Assembly (NCBI GenBank): GCA_026399755.1
Contig: JAPLQI010000114.1
Coordinates: 1-42,281, forward strand
Direction of reading: 5' to 3'
Length of the DNA: 42,281 bases
From: Pseudomonadota bacterium
GTDB lineage: Bacteria > Pseudomonadota > Gammaproteobacteria > Burkholderiales > Chitinibacteraceae
Shown: positions 7,893 to 16,123 of the stretch, piece by piece
Layout of the letters: every line of letters begins with the position of its first letter
How positions within the stretch are numbered: position 1 is the first letter of the stretch
Made by a program: the position numbers and the translations under genes
The notes under the pieces: generated by a model
What the model was told of the DNA's origin: nothing
The model's input: the letters and a program-made list of their open reading frames with translations, nothing else
The model's database searches: none

Positions 7893-9254
7893 ATGACTCT
7901 TACTCAAAAGCTCCTCCCGCTTGCGATCAGTGCTTTACTCTCAGCAGCCCCCTTGATGGCCGCAGAAGTTGCGAAAGAAGCCATTGCCGCTGGGCTGATC
8001 GCCAAGGTGAATGCTGCGGTAGATGCTGATACATCAAGGTTAACCCTTATTTTTAAAGACCTGCACCAGCATCCAGAGCTCGCGTTCACCGAGACCCGTA
8101 CGGCAGGCATTGTGAGTAAGGAGCTAAAAGCCTTGGGCTTTAGCGTGACTGAGGGCATAGGTAAAACCGGCGTTGTGGGCGTGCTTAAAAACGGCGAGGG
8201 GCCAACGGTATGGTTCCGCGCCGATATGGATTCAAACGCAGTACGCGAAACCACCGGCCTGCCCTATGCAGCCAAGGCCAAGCAAAAACTAGCCGATGGC
8301 AGTGAGGTCAATGTGATGCACGCCTGCGGCCACGATGCCCACGTCACTTGGATGCTAGGCCTTGCCAAAACCATGGCAGCGCTAAAATCTGACTGGTCTG
8401 GCACGCTGGTGCTTTATGCCCAGCCCGCCGAAGAAGTCGGCTTAGGCGCACAAGCGATGGTGGATGACAAGCTTTGGGAGCGCGGTTTTCCAAAGCCTGA
8501 TTTCGCCTTTGGTGCCCATACCGCGCCAGGCCCCGTGGGCTTTATTTCTAGCTCGCCAGGGGTGCGCATGGCAGGTGTTGATCAACTTGATGTCACCTTT
8601 CATGGCTTGGGTGGCCATGGCTCCACGCCACAAATGACGGTCGATCCAGTGGTAATGGCATCGCAAGCGGTACTGGCTTATCAAACTATTGTGAGCCGCA
8701 ATCTTGATCCACAGGCTGCAGCGGTATTATCGGTGGGCTCCATCGTCACTGGCCGCGATAATAATGTGATTCCAGAAACCGCCGTGCTCAAGCTTAATCT
8801 GCGCTGGTTTAGCCCAGAAGTGCGCACGCAGATGCTCAAACGTATCGACGAAATCAATAAAGGCGTGGCCATTGCCGCGGGTGTGAGTGCCGATAAAATG
8901 CCAACCCGCGTGATGAAAGGCAACGCAGGACCGCTCGTCAACGATAAGGTCTTGGTGAGCCGTATCAATCCCTCGCTGGAAGCGCTAATGGGCAAGGGCA
9001 AAGTGATTGACCATTTCCCCGCCGTGATGGGCTCGGAAGACTTTCAAGAAGCGTTTAAATCCCTGAATACGCCCTATGCCTTTATGTTGGTCGGTGTGGC
9101 GCCACCTGCGCTCTATCATGAAGCGCAATTAATGGGTCGACCTTTCCCTTATTCCAATCACAATCCAGATTTCTTTGTTGATTTAGCCGCGATTCCAATT
9201 GGAGCAAAGGTAAATAGCGTTGCGGTGCTGAGTATTATGGCAAAGCGCCCTTAA
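7893..9254 (+). CDS. Exported M20D-family amidohydrolase (amino-acylase/hippurate hydrolase type)
   Basis: A zinc-dependent hydrolase that removes acyl groups from N-acyl amino acids or related amides. The start at 7893 is chosen over an earlier in-frame ATG (7824) because it has AAGGA about 6 bases upstream and begins at once with a signal peptide (MTLTQKLLPLAIS...APLMAAE). It gives 453 residues. Family motifs: DLHQHPELAFTE, VWFRADMDSNAV, the metal site HACGHDAHVTWML, the catalytic-base segment QPAEEVGLGAQAM, and LGGHGSTPQ at the start of the dimerisation domain. Close relatives are mostly cytoplasmic; the clear signal peptide predicts a periplasmic enzyme. The substrate cannot be read from sequence. 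Confidence 0.9.
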   Translation: MTLTQKLLPLAISALLSAAPLMAAEVAKEAIAAGLIAKVNAAVDADTSRLTLIFKDLHQHPELAFTETRTAGIVSKELKALGFSVTEGIGKTGVVGVLKNGEGPTVWFRADMDSNAVRETTGLPYAAKAKQKLADGSEVNVMHACGHDAHVTWMLGLAKTMAALKSDWSGTLVLYAQPAEEVGLGAQAMVDDKLWERGFPKPDFAFGAHTAPGPVGFISSSPGVRMAGVDQLDVTFHGLGGHGSTPQMTVDPVVMASQAVLAYQTIVSRNLDPQAAAVLSVGSIVTGRDNNVIPETAVLKLNLRWFSPEVRTQMLKRIDEINKGVAIAAGVSADKMPTRVMKGNAGPLVNDKVLVSRINPSLEALMGKGKVIDHFPAVMGSEDFQEAFKSLNTPYAFMLVGVAPPALYHEAQLMGRPFPYSNHNPDFFVDLAAIPIGAKVNSVAVLSIMAKRP

Positions 9255-9286
9255 ACACGAGACGCAATCAACTTACTGTATTCACA

Positions 9287-9315
9287 CTGGCGTGGGCACC
9301 TGCACCCCACGCCAG
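9287..9315. terminator. Hairpin after the amidohydrolase gene, without T-tract
   Basis: CTGGCGTGGG (9287-9296) pairs perfectly with CCCACGCCAG (9306-9315) across a 9-base loop, 32 bases after the stop codon. No run of T follows on either strand. It may be a weak terminator or an mRNA 3'-end stabiliser. Confidence 0.4.
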
Positions 9316-9526
9316 CAGAACAGAACATTCACCAAGATGCTAAACAAAATTTACACCTCAACACCTATCTGCATATACAAATAATCAGTTACTGATTAGA
9401 CAAAAATCTTTCTATCGACGAAAGCAAAAAATGACGATAGAATATATCTTCTATTCGTAGAGAATATATTACATATTTATTTAAATGCTCGAATTTAAAT
9501 AATCCCACCATTACAGAGAAATTTTT

Positions 9527-9709
9527 ATGAAACAATTATTACTTGCTGCAGTTATTCTTTCTAGCTTAATTGGATGCGCTTCCGTCCCCAAAGGGGATGC
9601 AAAACAAGATATCGCTTTAAAAACATTTACTGCTCCTACAGATAAAGCCGGCCTTTATATTTTCCGCAATGAATCACATTACAAAAATATTAAACCCCTT
9701 ACAGTTTGA
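9527..9709 (+). pseudogene. Truncated DUF2846-like lipoprotein
   Basis: A 60-codon frame starting with a good lipoprotein signal (MKQLLLAAVILSSLIGCAS, lipobox LIGC with Cys17). The start of a DUF2846-like domain follows: FTAPTDKAGLYIFRNES, then an early TGA. Complete members of this family run to roughly 150-180 residues; here the domain stops after about 30 and no continuation was recognised in the following 150 bases. The ribosome site (AGAG about 12 bases upstream) and signal peptide look intact, so a short lipoprotein could still be made. AT-rich surroundings differ from the neighbours. A remnant is the most likely reading; a genuinely short lipoprotein is the alternative. Confidence 0.6.
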
Positions 9710-9865
9710 TAAAAAAATATAGCAATAAAATAAAGAAAAACCGATTTAAACATAGTCGAAACTCATACGCTTTACCTACCATATGAATAATTTCTCTGAT
9801 TGGCCTTTAATCAGAAACGGTTCACTACACCTCTATAGCAGGAGGTGAGCACTTAATGAGTCGAT

Positions 9866-10633
9866 ATGAGTCTTTATACAAAAATAAGATATTTTCTTTG
9901 CCTGTTTATTCTGCAAGCCAATCTGCTTGGCGCAGAAGCATCGGTTCAACTCAATGCAGTTACAGAATATTTACCGCCACTTAATTACGAGCAAGATGGC
10001 AAAGTGACGGGGTTTTCAAGCGAATTGCTGGATTTAATTGCCCACGATATGGGGATTACAATTAATAAAGAAATACTACCGTGGCCACGGGCATATAGCC
10101 GAGCTCAAAAGGAAGCGAATACGCTGATTTATTCGATGGCACGCACAAGCGAGCGCGAAGCGCAGTTTCAGTGGGTGGGGCCAATTAGCTCTCGGCGCAT
10201 CATGCTTTACAAGCTAGCCAAGCGCAAAGATATCGTCATTAAAAAACTAGACGACGCTCGTGCTTATCATATTGGAGTAGTACACGAATCAGAATCCAGC
10301 AAATATTTAATTCGCTTGGGTTTTGACAAGCTAGATATAGCGAGCGATGATGAAAACAATATGCGCAAATTTAAACACGGGCGATTTGATCTGCTGCTCT
10401 CGCTAGATTGGGCGGCGGTCTATAATGCAAAAAAATTAGACATCGCCAATGAAATCGTCCCCGTACAGCTCTTAATTTCCCAAAATGACTATTGGTTTGG
10501 AATTAGCAAACGCACTAATCCAGAAATTGCACGAAAAATGAATGTAGCATTAAACAAAATACGCAAAAATGGCCGTTTAGATAAACTGAGGCAGCAATAT
10601 TTATCTGAAAATAAAAAACCCGTCCCGTTTTAG
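9866..10633 (+). CDS. Periplasmic solute-binding protein, SBP_bac_3 type
   Basis: A 255-residue secreted protein with a signal peptide (YFLCLFILQANLLGAEA) and the family-3 binding fold: VTEYLPPLNYEQDGKVTGFSSELL near residues 31-55, then ILPWPRAYSRAQ, and a C-terminal DYWFGISKRTNPEIA...LNKIRKNGRL typical of these proteins. Relatives bind amino acids or similar small polar solutes. No permease or ATPase gene is adjacent, so it may be an orphan binder or a signalling protein. A strong GGAGGTGAG at 9841-9849 is best spaced for an out-of-frame ATG at 9856; the in-frame ATG used here lies 16 bases after it, and an in-frame stop at 9857 rules out an earlier start. Confidence 0.82.
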   Translation: MSLYTKIRYFLCLFILQANLLGAEASVQLNAVTEYLPPLNYEQDGKVTGFSSELLDLIAHDMGITINKEILPWPRAYSRAQKEANTLIYSMARTSEREAQFQWVGPISSRRIMLYKLAKRKDIVIKKLDDARAYHIGVVHESESSKYLIRLGFDKLDIASDDENNMRKFKHGRFDLLLSLDWAAVYNAKKLDIANEIVPVQLLISQNDYWFGISKRTNPEIARKMNVALNKIRKNGRLDKLRQQYLSENKKPVPF

Positions 10634-10678
10634 GCATACAAACAAACCACCATGGCAGATCAAAGCCCAAAGGATAAT

Positions 10679-11515
10679 ATGAAATATATCTCCAGCATGA
10701 TTACAGGGGTATTGCTTATGACAACTACCGCTTATGCTCAAACACCACCCCGCTTACGCACGCCCTTTGTAGAAAACTGGGGGCAAATCCCTCCTGCAGT
10801 ATTGGATAGACAAGCCAAGGAGTTTGCAGGAACTTACTTTTTAGAAGGCCCTGGGGATCGCAAGGAAATTGCCTTTAGCTACGATGATGGCCCAAGTTTA
10901 GATACGCCTGCGCTACTAGATTTACTCAAAAAAGAAAATGTAAAAGTCACCTTTTTTTGGCAAGGTAGCCAGATTGAGCAGTTCCCAGATACAGTGCGCC
11001 GTGCACTAGCAGAAGGCCACACGCTGGCTAATCACAGCTATAACCACCCGGATTTAAGCAAGCTAGAAGACGGCGCTGTGTGGTGGAAAGATCAAGTCGA
11101 AAAAACCCAGCTGGCTTACCAAAAAGTAGTGGGATTTCAGCCGAGCATGATGCGCCCGCCCTATGGCTTTTTAAACGATACGCAAATTAAAAGTTTGCAG
11201 AGCAAAGGCATGAAAGCCATTTTATGGTCGGTAGATAGCGCCGATTGGTTTCATACCTATCAAAACAAAATGGACGAGCTAGCCAGTAATGCCATCGAAA
11301 ATGTGATCCGCCAATATATCCACCCAGAGGCGATTGTGCTGATGCACGATTCAGGCGGCCGCGGCCGTAAACCCACGATTATGGCCACAGCGCGCTTAAT
11401 CCCCGAGCTAAGAAAACAGGGCTATCAATTTACCACGGTCGATAAACTGCTCAATATCCCAGCCAAGCTGAATACCAGCGAAGTAACGGCAATCAGTAGC
11501 GCAGCAAAGCCTTAA
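10679..11515 (+). CDS. Secreted polysaccharide deacetylase (NodB-homology)
   Basis: The start at 10679 is preferred over 10652 because AAAGGA lies 5 bases before it and the product then begins with a clean signal peptide (MKYISSMITGVLLMTTTAYAQ). The result is 278 residues. All carbohydrate-esterase-4 motifs are present: FSYDDGPS (Asp base and metal Asp), the HTLANHSYNH metal histidines, RPPYG, LWSVDSADW, and IVLMHDSGG with the catalytic His. The enzyme would remove acetyl groups from a GlcNAc polymer such as peptidoglycan, chitin oligomers or exopolysaccharide; which one is not visible. It follows the solute-binding gene by 45 bases and could be co-transcribed. Confidence 0.9.
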   Translation: MKYISSMITGVLLMTTTAYAQTPPRLRTPFVENWGQIPPAVLDRQAKEFAGTYFLEGPGDRKEIAFSYDDGPSLDTPALLDLLKKENVKVTFFWQGSQIEQFPDTVRRALAEGHTLANHSYNHPDLSKLEDGAVWWKDQVEKTQLAYQKVVGFQPSMMRPPYGFLNDTQIKSLQSKGMKAILWSVDSADWFHTYQNKMDELASNAIENVIRQYIHPEAIVLMHDSGGRGRKPTIMATARLIPELRKQGYQFTTVDKLLNIPAKLNTSEVTAISSAAKP

Positions 11516-11550
11516 CACTCGGCTCATATTAATTACCCAAAAAGGCATGT

Positions 11551-11624
11551 CGTCATTCCCGAATGTGTTTATCGGGGCTCCAGCAGTTCCACTGGATTCC
11601 CGATAGATACACGAGTGAATGACG
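11551..11624. repeat. Dispersed inverted repeat (GTCATTCCCG family), copy 1
   Basis: CGTCATTC at 11551 and GAATGACG at 11617-11624 bound a 74-bp imperfect palindrome; inside, ATCGGG.. CTCCAG on the left mirrors CTGGATTCCCGAT on the right. It lies just after the deacetylase gene and could act as its 3' hairpin. A degenerate copy is at 16926-16990 and a half copy near 41838-41871. Repeats of this look are common in proteobacterial intergenic DNA. Confidence 0.75.
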
Positions 11625-11717
11625 ATTATATTGAGCCTACCATTTCGGGATATATTTTGAGCCATACCCTTAAAATGGTAAGGGCTGATGCCTATCAGTC
11701 ATCAATGATGGTTAGCA

Positions 11718-12083
11718 ATGGACATTGAAGCCACAAAAAACTATTGCCGATCTCTTGCAGGGGTAAGTGAGAAAGAGTTTGCGGCCCCCAGCAATATTCT
11801 GTTTTTTTATGTAGGCGATAAGCAGTTCGCCTATTTTAAAACCAGCGAACCCGAGCAATGGCGTTTTAGTATTCGCGTTGCACCAGAGCGATTTTTAGAG
11901 CTAACGGACCAAGAGGGCATTAAACCCGCCCGCTATATGCAACGTTTTCACTGGGTTAGTATTAACAATATTGAATTACATGAAAGCGGGCTGATTACAA
12001 CACTGATTGATGGCTCCTACCAAAAAGCATTGAGCCGCCTGACTAAAAAAACGCAGGTAATGATCGCTTTGTCTAAATCATAA
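11718..12083 (+). CDS. MmcQ/YjbR family DNA-binding-like protein
   Basis: A 121-residue protein matching the MmcQ/YjbR fold (CyaY-like). It shows the family layout: an N-terminal helix with CRSLAGVSEKEF, a strand pair with LFFYVGDKQFAYFKT, RFSIRVAPERFLELTDQEGIKPARYMQRFHWV with the typical 'pgi.PA.Y....W' core, and a C-terminal helix SYQKALSRLTKK. The biochemical role is poorly defined in the family. It ends 1 base before the convergent solute-binding gene, so the two stop codons nearly touch. The ribosome site is weak. Confidence 0.8.
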   Translation: MDIEATKNYCRSLAGVSEKEFAAPSNILFFYVGDKQFAYFKTSEPEQWRFSIRVAPERFLELTDQEGIKPARYMQRFHWVSINNIELHESGLITTLIDGSYQKALSRLTKKTQVMIALSKS

Positions 12084-12084
12084 T

Positions 12085-12891
12085 TTATAGTTTTTCGAAC
12101 AAAACAGAGGAATAAAGCTCTTTCATATTTTTAACTCTTTTCATAAAAATTTCTTTGAATTTTCCTGCCTTTAGCTTTGAATTAAATTCAGCAATCAAAA
12201 ACAATCTATCCTTTTCTTGCATGCTCGTTTTAGAAAAATAAAAGCCAGAGTACACAATGGGCATCGTTTCCATCGGTATGACTTGCAATTTTGATTCTAA
12301 ATTAAATTTTTCAATCGACTTGGCAAAGGTAGATGCCCCAACTACGGTTGCATCACATCTTTTTTCAAGCATTTTGCGTGCAATCACATCGGTATCTAAC
12401 ACGTCTTCTAGTCTGTTTTTTTGCTTTAATTGCTCCAGCAAGGCCCTGTACTCCGGCCCAATATCAAACCCCCTCACTACATTCACTTGCAGCTTTCCCT
12501 GCATTAAGGCATCAAGCGGTGTGGCTGCATTAGGATGATCTTTTAACATAATCAAACTCGGCCGCTCAGAAATTACATTTACATAATCTGCCAGCGCATC
12601 TCTTTTATCTATTTTTGATGCGGCAATGATGTCGATCTTGCCTGCTTCAAGCATCCGCAGCGCACGTATTCTGGGCATCACTTCGTAAATAAACTGGCAG
12701 CCCGTAGTTTTTGTGATCTCGGCTAAAAAATCAGGAACCACGCCGCTTACACGGTCTAAATCGTCAACTTCCATAAAAATACTAATCGAGCTGCTTGCCA
12801 CAATCAGCGGCCTAGAGCAGCCGCTGGCGGCCTCTGAGAAGGCTGACCATTGCGCTAGCAATATACAAATCACAACTCTTAGCCAATACAT
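12085..12891 (-). CDS. Periplasmic solute-binding protein, SBP_bac_3 type
   Basis: A 268-residue secreted protein. A signal peptide (about 1-22, VVICILLAQWSAFSEAAS) is followed by the family-3 binding fold, with LDRVSGVVPDFLAEI, YEVMPRIRALRMLEAGKIDIIAASK, and VNVVRGFDIGPEY in the second lobe. A Cys pair (Cys25, Cys51) flanks the first lobe. No transporter partner is adjacent. Divergence from the similar protein at 9866 is large, so they are not a recent duplication. The ligand is unknown. Confidence 0.8.
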   Translation of the reverse strand: MYWLRVVICILLAQWSAFSEAASGCSRPLIVASSSISIFMEVDDLDRVSGVVPDFLAEITKTTGCQFIYEVMPRIRALRMLEAGKIDIIAASKIDKRDALADYVNVISERPSLIMLKDHPNAATPLDALMQGKLQVNVVRGFDIGPEYRALLEQLKQKNRLEDVLDTDVIARKMLEKRCDATVVGASTFAKSIEKFNLESKLQVIPMETMPIVYSGFYFSKTSMQEKDRLFLIAEFNSKLKAGKFKEIFMKRVKNMKELYSSVLFEKL

Positions 12892-13005
12892 AAACTGCCT
12901 CGATTTAGATCAGCCATCGCCACACGCGGCTTTTGTTCAGCATAGCTTATGGTTCAACCGCTGCACGCAACCCTTCAAACCCTTCTCTTGCGAAAATTTG
13001 CACAA

Positions 13006-13037
13006 TAAAAAACGGCGCGAGCATGATGCTCGCGCCG
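13006..13037 (-). terminator. Rho-independent terminator of the amino-acid permease gene
   Basis: CGGCGCGAGCAT and its exact complement (13013-13037) form a 12-bp GC-rich stem; on the minus strand it is followed by six T. It lies 18 bases after the permease stop codon. Confidence 0.92.
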
Positions 13038-13055
13038 CAGATAGCTGATTAGGCT

Positions 13056-14450
13056 TTATGCCTTATGCAACAGGGAGTGGCGGCGTGAATAGCCAAAATA
13101 AACCATCAGCCCAATGGCCAACCAGATCACAAAACATAGCCATGTGATGGCTGAAAGCTGAGTCATCAAAAACACGCAAAAAATCACTGCCAGCGCAGGG
13201 ATATACGGCACGCCCGGGCAGACGAATTTACGCGGTAAATCTGGCTCACGTTTACGTAGCACAACCACTGCAATGGCAATTAAGGAGAACGCTGCCAAGG
13301 TTCCGATATTCACCAGTTCGGCTAAGGTATGCAGCGGTACCAAGCCTGCGATGAGCGCAATAATTGCGCCAATCAGCCAAGTCGCTTTATAGGGCGTGCC
13401 GTAGCGCGGGTTGATTTCAGAGAAAATCTTAGGCAAGAGGCCATCGCGAGACATGGCCAGCAAGATGCGAGTCTGGCCGTAAGTCATCACCAGAATCACC
13501 GTCATCATGCCCAATATCGCGCCCAAATCAACAAAGCCTGCAAACCAATTAAGCTTGGCCACTTGCAGCGCAAGCGATACAGGATGATCAATACCTGCAA
13601 ACTGAGCGTAAGGCACGATGCCGGTCATAATGGCCGCCACAATCACGTAGAGCACCGAGCAAATCGCTAGCGACCAGATCACTCCCTTAGGGATATCTGT
13701 GGCCGGGTTTTTAACTTCTTCAGCCGCGCAAGTCACGGCATCAAAACCTAAGAAGCTAAAGAATACAATGGCCGCGCCGTGAAACACGCCAGAAAAACCA
13801 TAGGGCAAAGCAGGGTTCCAGTTGGCGGGCTCCACATGCCACACACCAATGGCGATAAATAGCAGCACCACGGCCACCTTGATCAGCACCACAATATTAT
13901 TCACGCGCTTGGATTCTTTAATCCCAAATGCCAGTAAGCTGGTAATCACCATGGCAATCGCAAAAGCGGGCAAATTAAAGAGTGTATCTTTACCCGGCAC
14001 AGCACCCGCCGCCGCCGTCAGCATTTCGGGCAGGGTAATACCAAACCCCGCCAGCAAGCTTTGGAAATAGCCAGACCAGCCCACCGATACGGCGGAAGAA
14101 GCCAGCAGATATTCCAACATTAAATCCCAACCTATCATCCAAGCGATCAACTCGCCCAAGGTGGCATAAGCGTAAGTATAGGTAGAGCCGGAAACCGGCA
14201 GCATAGAGGCAAATTCGGCATAGCAAAGCGCCGCAAAGCCACAAGCCAGCGCGCCAATAATAAATGACAGCACCAAGCCGGGCCCAGCAACGGTTGCACC
14301 CGTGCCGGTAAGTACAAAAATACCTGTGCCAATAATGGCGCCTATCCCCAACATGGTGAGGTCAAATGCAGACAGCTCCCTACGAAGCGCCGTGGACGTC
14401 TGGGCAAATACCAGCATGTCCTGAACGCTTTTCTTGCGCATCAAACTCAT
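13056..14450 (-). CDS. APC-superfamily amino-acid permease (cationic amino-acid transporter-like)
   Basis: A 464-residue inner-membrane protein with about 12 hydrophobic segments. The first helix carries the LeuT-fold signature GIGAIIGTGIFVLTGTGA (about residues 35-52). The YAEFASMLPVSGSTYTYAY segment and FFSFLGFDAVTCAAEEVKNP in helix 6 are hallmarks of the CAT/YfnA-like branch. The N-terminus MSLMRKKSVQDML also fits that group. Members import amino acids by proton coupling or exchange; substrate is not readable. It is a single gene with its own terminator. Confidence 0.9.
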   Translation of the reverse strand: MSLMRKKSVQDMLVFAQTSTALRRELSAFDLTMLGIGAIIGTGIFVLTGTGATVAGPGLVLSFIIGALACGFAALCYAEFASMLPVSGSTYTYAYATLGELIAWMIGWDLMLEYLLASSAVSVGWSGYFQSLLAGFGITLPEMLTAAAGAVPGKDTLFNLPAFAIAMVITSLLAFGIKESKRVNNIVVLIKVAVVLLFIAIGVWHVEPANWNPALPYGFSGVFHGAAIVFFSFLGFDAVTCAAEEVKNPATDIPKGVIWSLAICSVLYVIVAAIMTGIVPYAQFAGIDHPVSLALQVAKLNWFAGFVDLGAILGMMTVILVMTYGQTRILLAMSRDGLLPKIFSEINPRYGTPYKATWLIGAIIALIAGLVPLHTLAELVNIGTLAAFSLIAIAVVVLRKREPDLPRKFVCPGVPYIPALAVIFCVFLMTQLSAITWLCFVIWLAIGLMVYFGYSRRHSLLHKA

Positions 14451-14834
14451 ATTCCCAATCCCATTTATTGCCTGCAGCTTGCTGCCAGCTCAGCAGAAGA
14501 TGCACAGCGATCAACTAAAATACGCGGGCTGGCGATGTGTTTTAAACACGCTCAAACCAGTGCAATAAAAGGGGCGGGATATTACAGCAATCACTTGTAA
14601 GCGCAATCTGGTGAGATCAGTATAAACATAAGTTTTATCCTAAAATTTAAAAAAATTTTAGTTTTTAACATCAAAATATAAAAAATAATAGCATTTAAAT
14701 CCACAAAAAATATAAAACAGCGTCATAAATTATGTAGATCAATACTTACAAAACAACAGTATGCCTATTTAATATAAGAGGGGAAAACAGTCGCTTCCTG
14801 ACTAAGCTGCCGCCGCCACGCCCCCCTTACACAC
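14451..14834. other. Intergenic region between permease and MFS exporter genes
   Basis: About 385 bases. The part next to the permease (to about 14600) should hold that gene's promoter. The middle, 14625-14780, is strongly AT-rich with A/T runs on both strands and no ORF of note. No terminator hairpin was found after the MFS exporter gene that ends at 14835. Confidence 0.5.
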
Positions 14835-16031
14835 TCAATGGGCTTTTTTCATATCCGGCAAGAGCAGCGCAATCATCCCGCCCAAAGGTAAAAACGCCGT
14901 GACGTGGTAGACGCTGGCAATGCCATATTGATCAGCAAAGCTGCCTATCACCGCCGCGCCTATCCCCGCCACGCCAAAAGCCAGCCCAAAGAATAAGCCC
15001 GAGACCATGCCCACCTTACCCGGCAGCAACTCTTGCGCCAGCACTAAAATCGCCGAAAACGCCGACGACATCACCACGCCAATAATAAAACTCAGCGCTA
15101 TCGTGCCGTTTAAATCCATATAGGGCAGCGCCAGTGAGAACGGTGCCGAGCCTAAAATAGAAAACCAAATCACCCGCTTACGGCCTATCCGATCGCCAAT
15201 GGGCCCGCCCAGAATTGTCCCTAAGGCCACACCAAATAAGAAAACAAACAGCATCAGCTGCGCCGCTTGCGCGCTCAAGGCAAAACGCTCGATTAGATAA
15301 AATGTGTAATAACTATGAAAGCTAGACATATAAATATACTTGGTAAACACCAAGGCAATCAGCACCGCCATCGCATAAATCGTCTGACGCTGCGGCAAAG
15401 GCTGAATCGCAAGCTGGGCTTTGCTGCCTGTATTTTTTTGCTGGCGTGCTTTCCAGATGCTGATCTGCCAAAGCACTGCCATCGCCAAAAGGGCTGCAGG
15501 CGAAAACCATGCCAAGCTGCCTTGGCCCAGTGGAATCACAATCAAAGCCGCAAGCAAAGGCCCGCAAGCACTGCCCGCGTTGCCTCCCACCTGAAAAATA
15601 GACTGCGCCAAACCATGTTTGCCGCCCGAAGCCAACCTCGCTACGCGGGAAGATTCAGGATGAAAAATCGCCGAACCGGTGCCGGTAAGTCCTGCCGCCA
15701 ATAGCAGCAAGCCAAAGGTAGAGGCTTGCGAGAGCAATAACAGCCCGCACATCGAAAGGCCCATTCCCACCACCAGCGCAAATTTCTGCGGATGCTTGTC
15801 GGTAAAGCTGCCCACCAGCGGCTGCAAAATCGACGCCGTAATCTGGTAGGTGAGTGTGAGTAAGCCAATCTGGGTAAAGCTGAGGTGGTAACTACCTTTT
15901 AGCAGCGGATACAGCGCCAGAATTAAGGATTGCAACATATCGTTTAAAAAATGCGCGCTACTGATTGCCGCCAATACGCGATAGCGCGTGGCCTCGATCG
16001 CGGGCTTGATCTCCATCATTGCCGTGGTCAT
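14835..16031 (-). CDS. MFS exporter, fosmidomycin-resistance (Fsr)-like
   Basis: A 398-residue major-facilitator protein with about 12 membrane helices. The start at 16031 is preferred over an upstream in-frame codon at 16175 because it has AAAGGT about 9 bases before it and because the longer form would overlap the divergent regulator gene. Fsr-type features: AISSAHFLNDMLQSLILALYPLL in helix 1, LSFTQIGLLTLTYQ, GTGSAIFHPESSRVA, QVGGNAGSACGPLLAAL, and GGPIGDRIGRKRVIW in the second half. Relatives export fosmidomycin and other small compounds. The cupin-AraC gene read away from a shared 92-base gap is the likely regulator. Confidence 0.87.
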   Translation of the reverse strand: MTTAMMEIKPAIEATRYRVLAAISSAHFLNDMLQSLILALYPLLKGSYHLSFTQIGLLTLTYQITASILQPLVGSFTDKHPQKFALVVGMGLSMCGLLLLSQASTFGLLLLAAGLTGTGSAIFHPESSRVARLASGGKHGLAQSIFQVGGNAGSACGPLLAALIVIPLGQGSLAWFSPAALLAMAVLWQISIWKARQQKNTGSKAQLAIQPLPQRQTIYAMAVLIALVFTKYIYMSSFHSYYTFYLIERFALSAQAAQLMLFVFLFGVALGTILGGPIGDRIGRKRVIWFSILGSAPFSLALPYMDLNGTIALSFIIGVVMSSAFSAILVLAQELLPGKVGMVSGLFFGLAFGVAGIGAAVIGSFADQYGIASVYHVTAFLPLGGMIALLLPDMKKAH

Positions 16032-16066
16032 GACGTTTACCTTTGTTGTTTTATGGAAGCATGTTA

Positions 16067-16079
16067 AGGTCATTGACCT
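16067..16079. promoter_or_regulatory. Perfect palindrome in the exporter/regulator divergent gap
   Basis: AGGTCA-T-TGACCT is a perfect 6-1-6 palindrome in the middle of the 92-base gap between the MFS exporter and the AraC-type gene. A second dyad (GCC..CTTA, TAAGGC at 16081-16102) follows directly. The location suits an operator for the divergent regulator. AraC proteins usually bind direct repeats, so another regulator is possible. Confidence 0.5.
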
Positions 16080-16123
16080 CGCCTGTCTTACGCAGATAAG
16101 GCAACAACTATTGCAAAAGCGAC

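Noticed and set aside
11551-11624. Direct link to the Neisseria dRS3/Correia repeat families
   Set aside because: The ATTCCC start is similar, but the unit length and inner sequence differ; without a genome-wide set no family name is justified.
12257-13048. Plus-strand frames opposite and beyond the minus-strand solute-binding gene
   Set aside because: They overlap a clear signal-peptide-bearing binding protein and show no domain of their own; the end of the longest contains the permease terminator.
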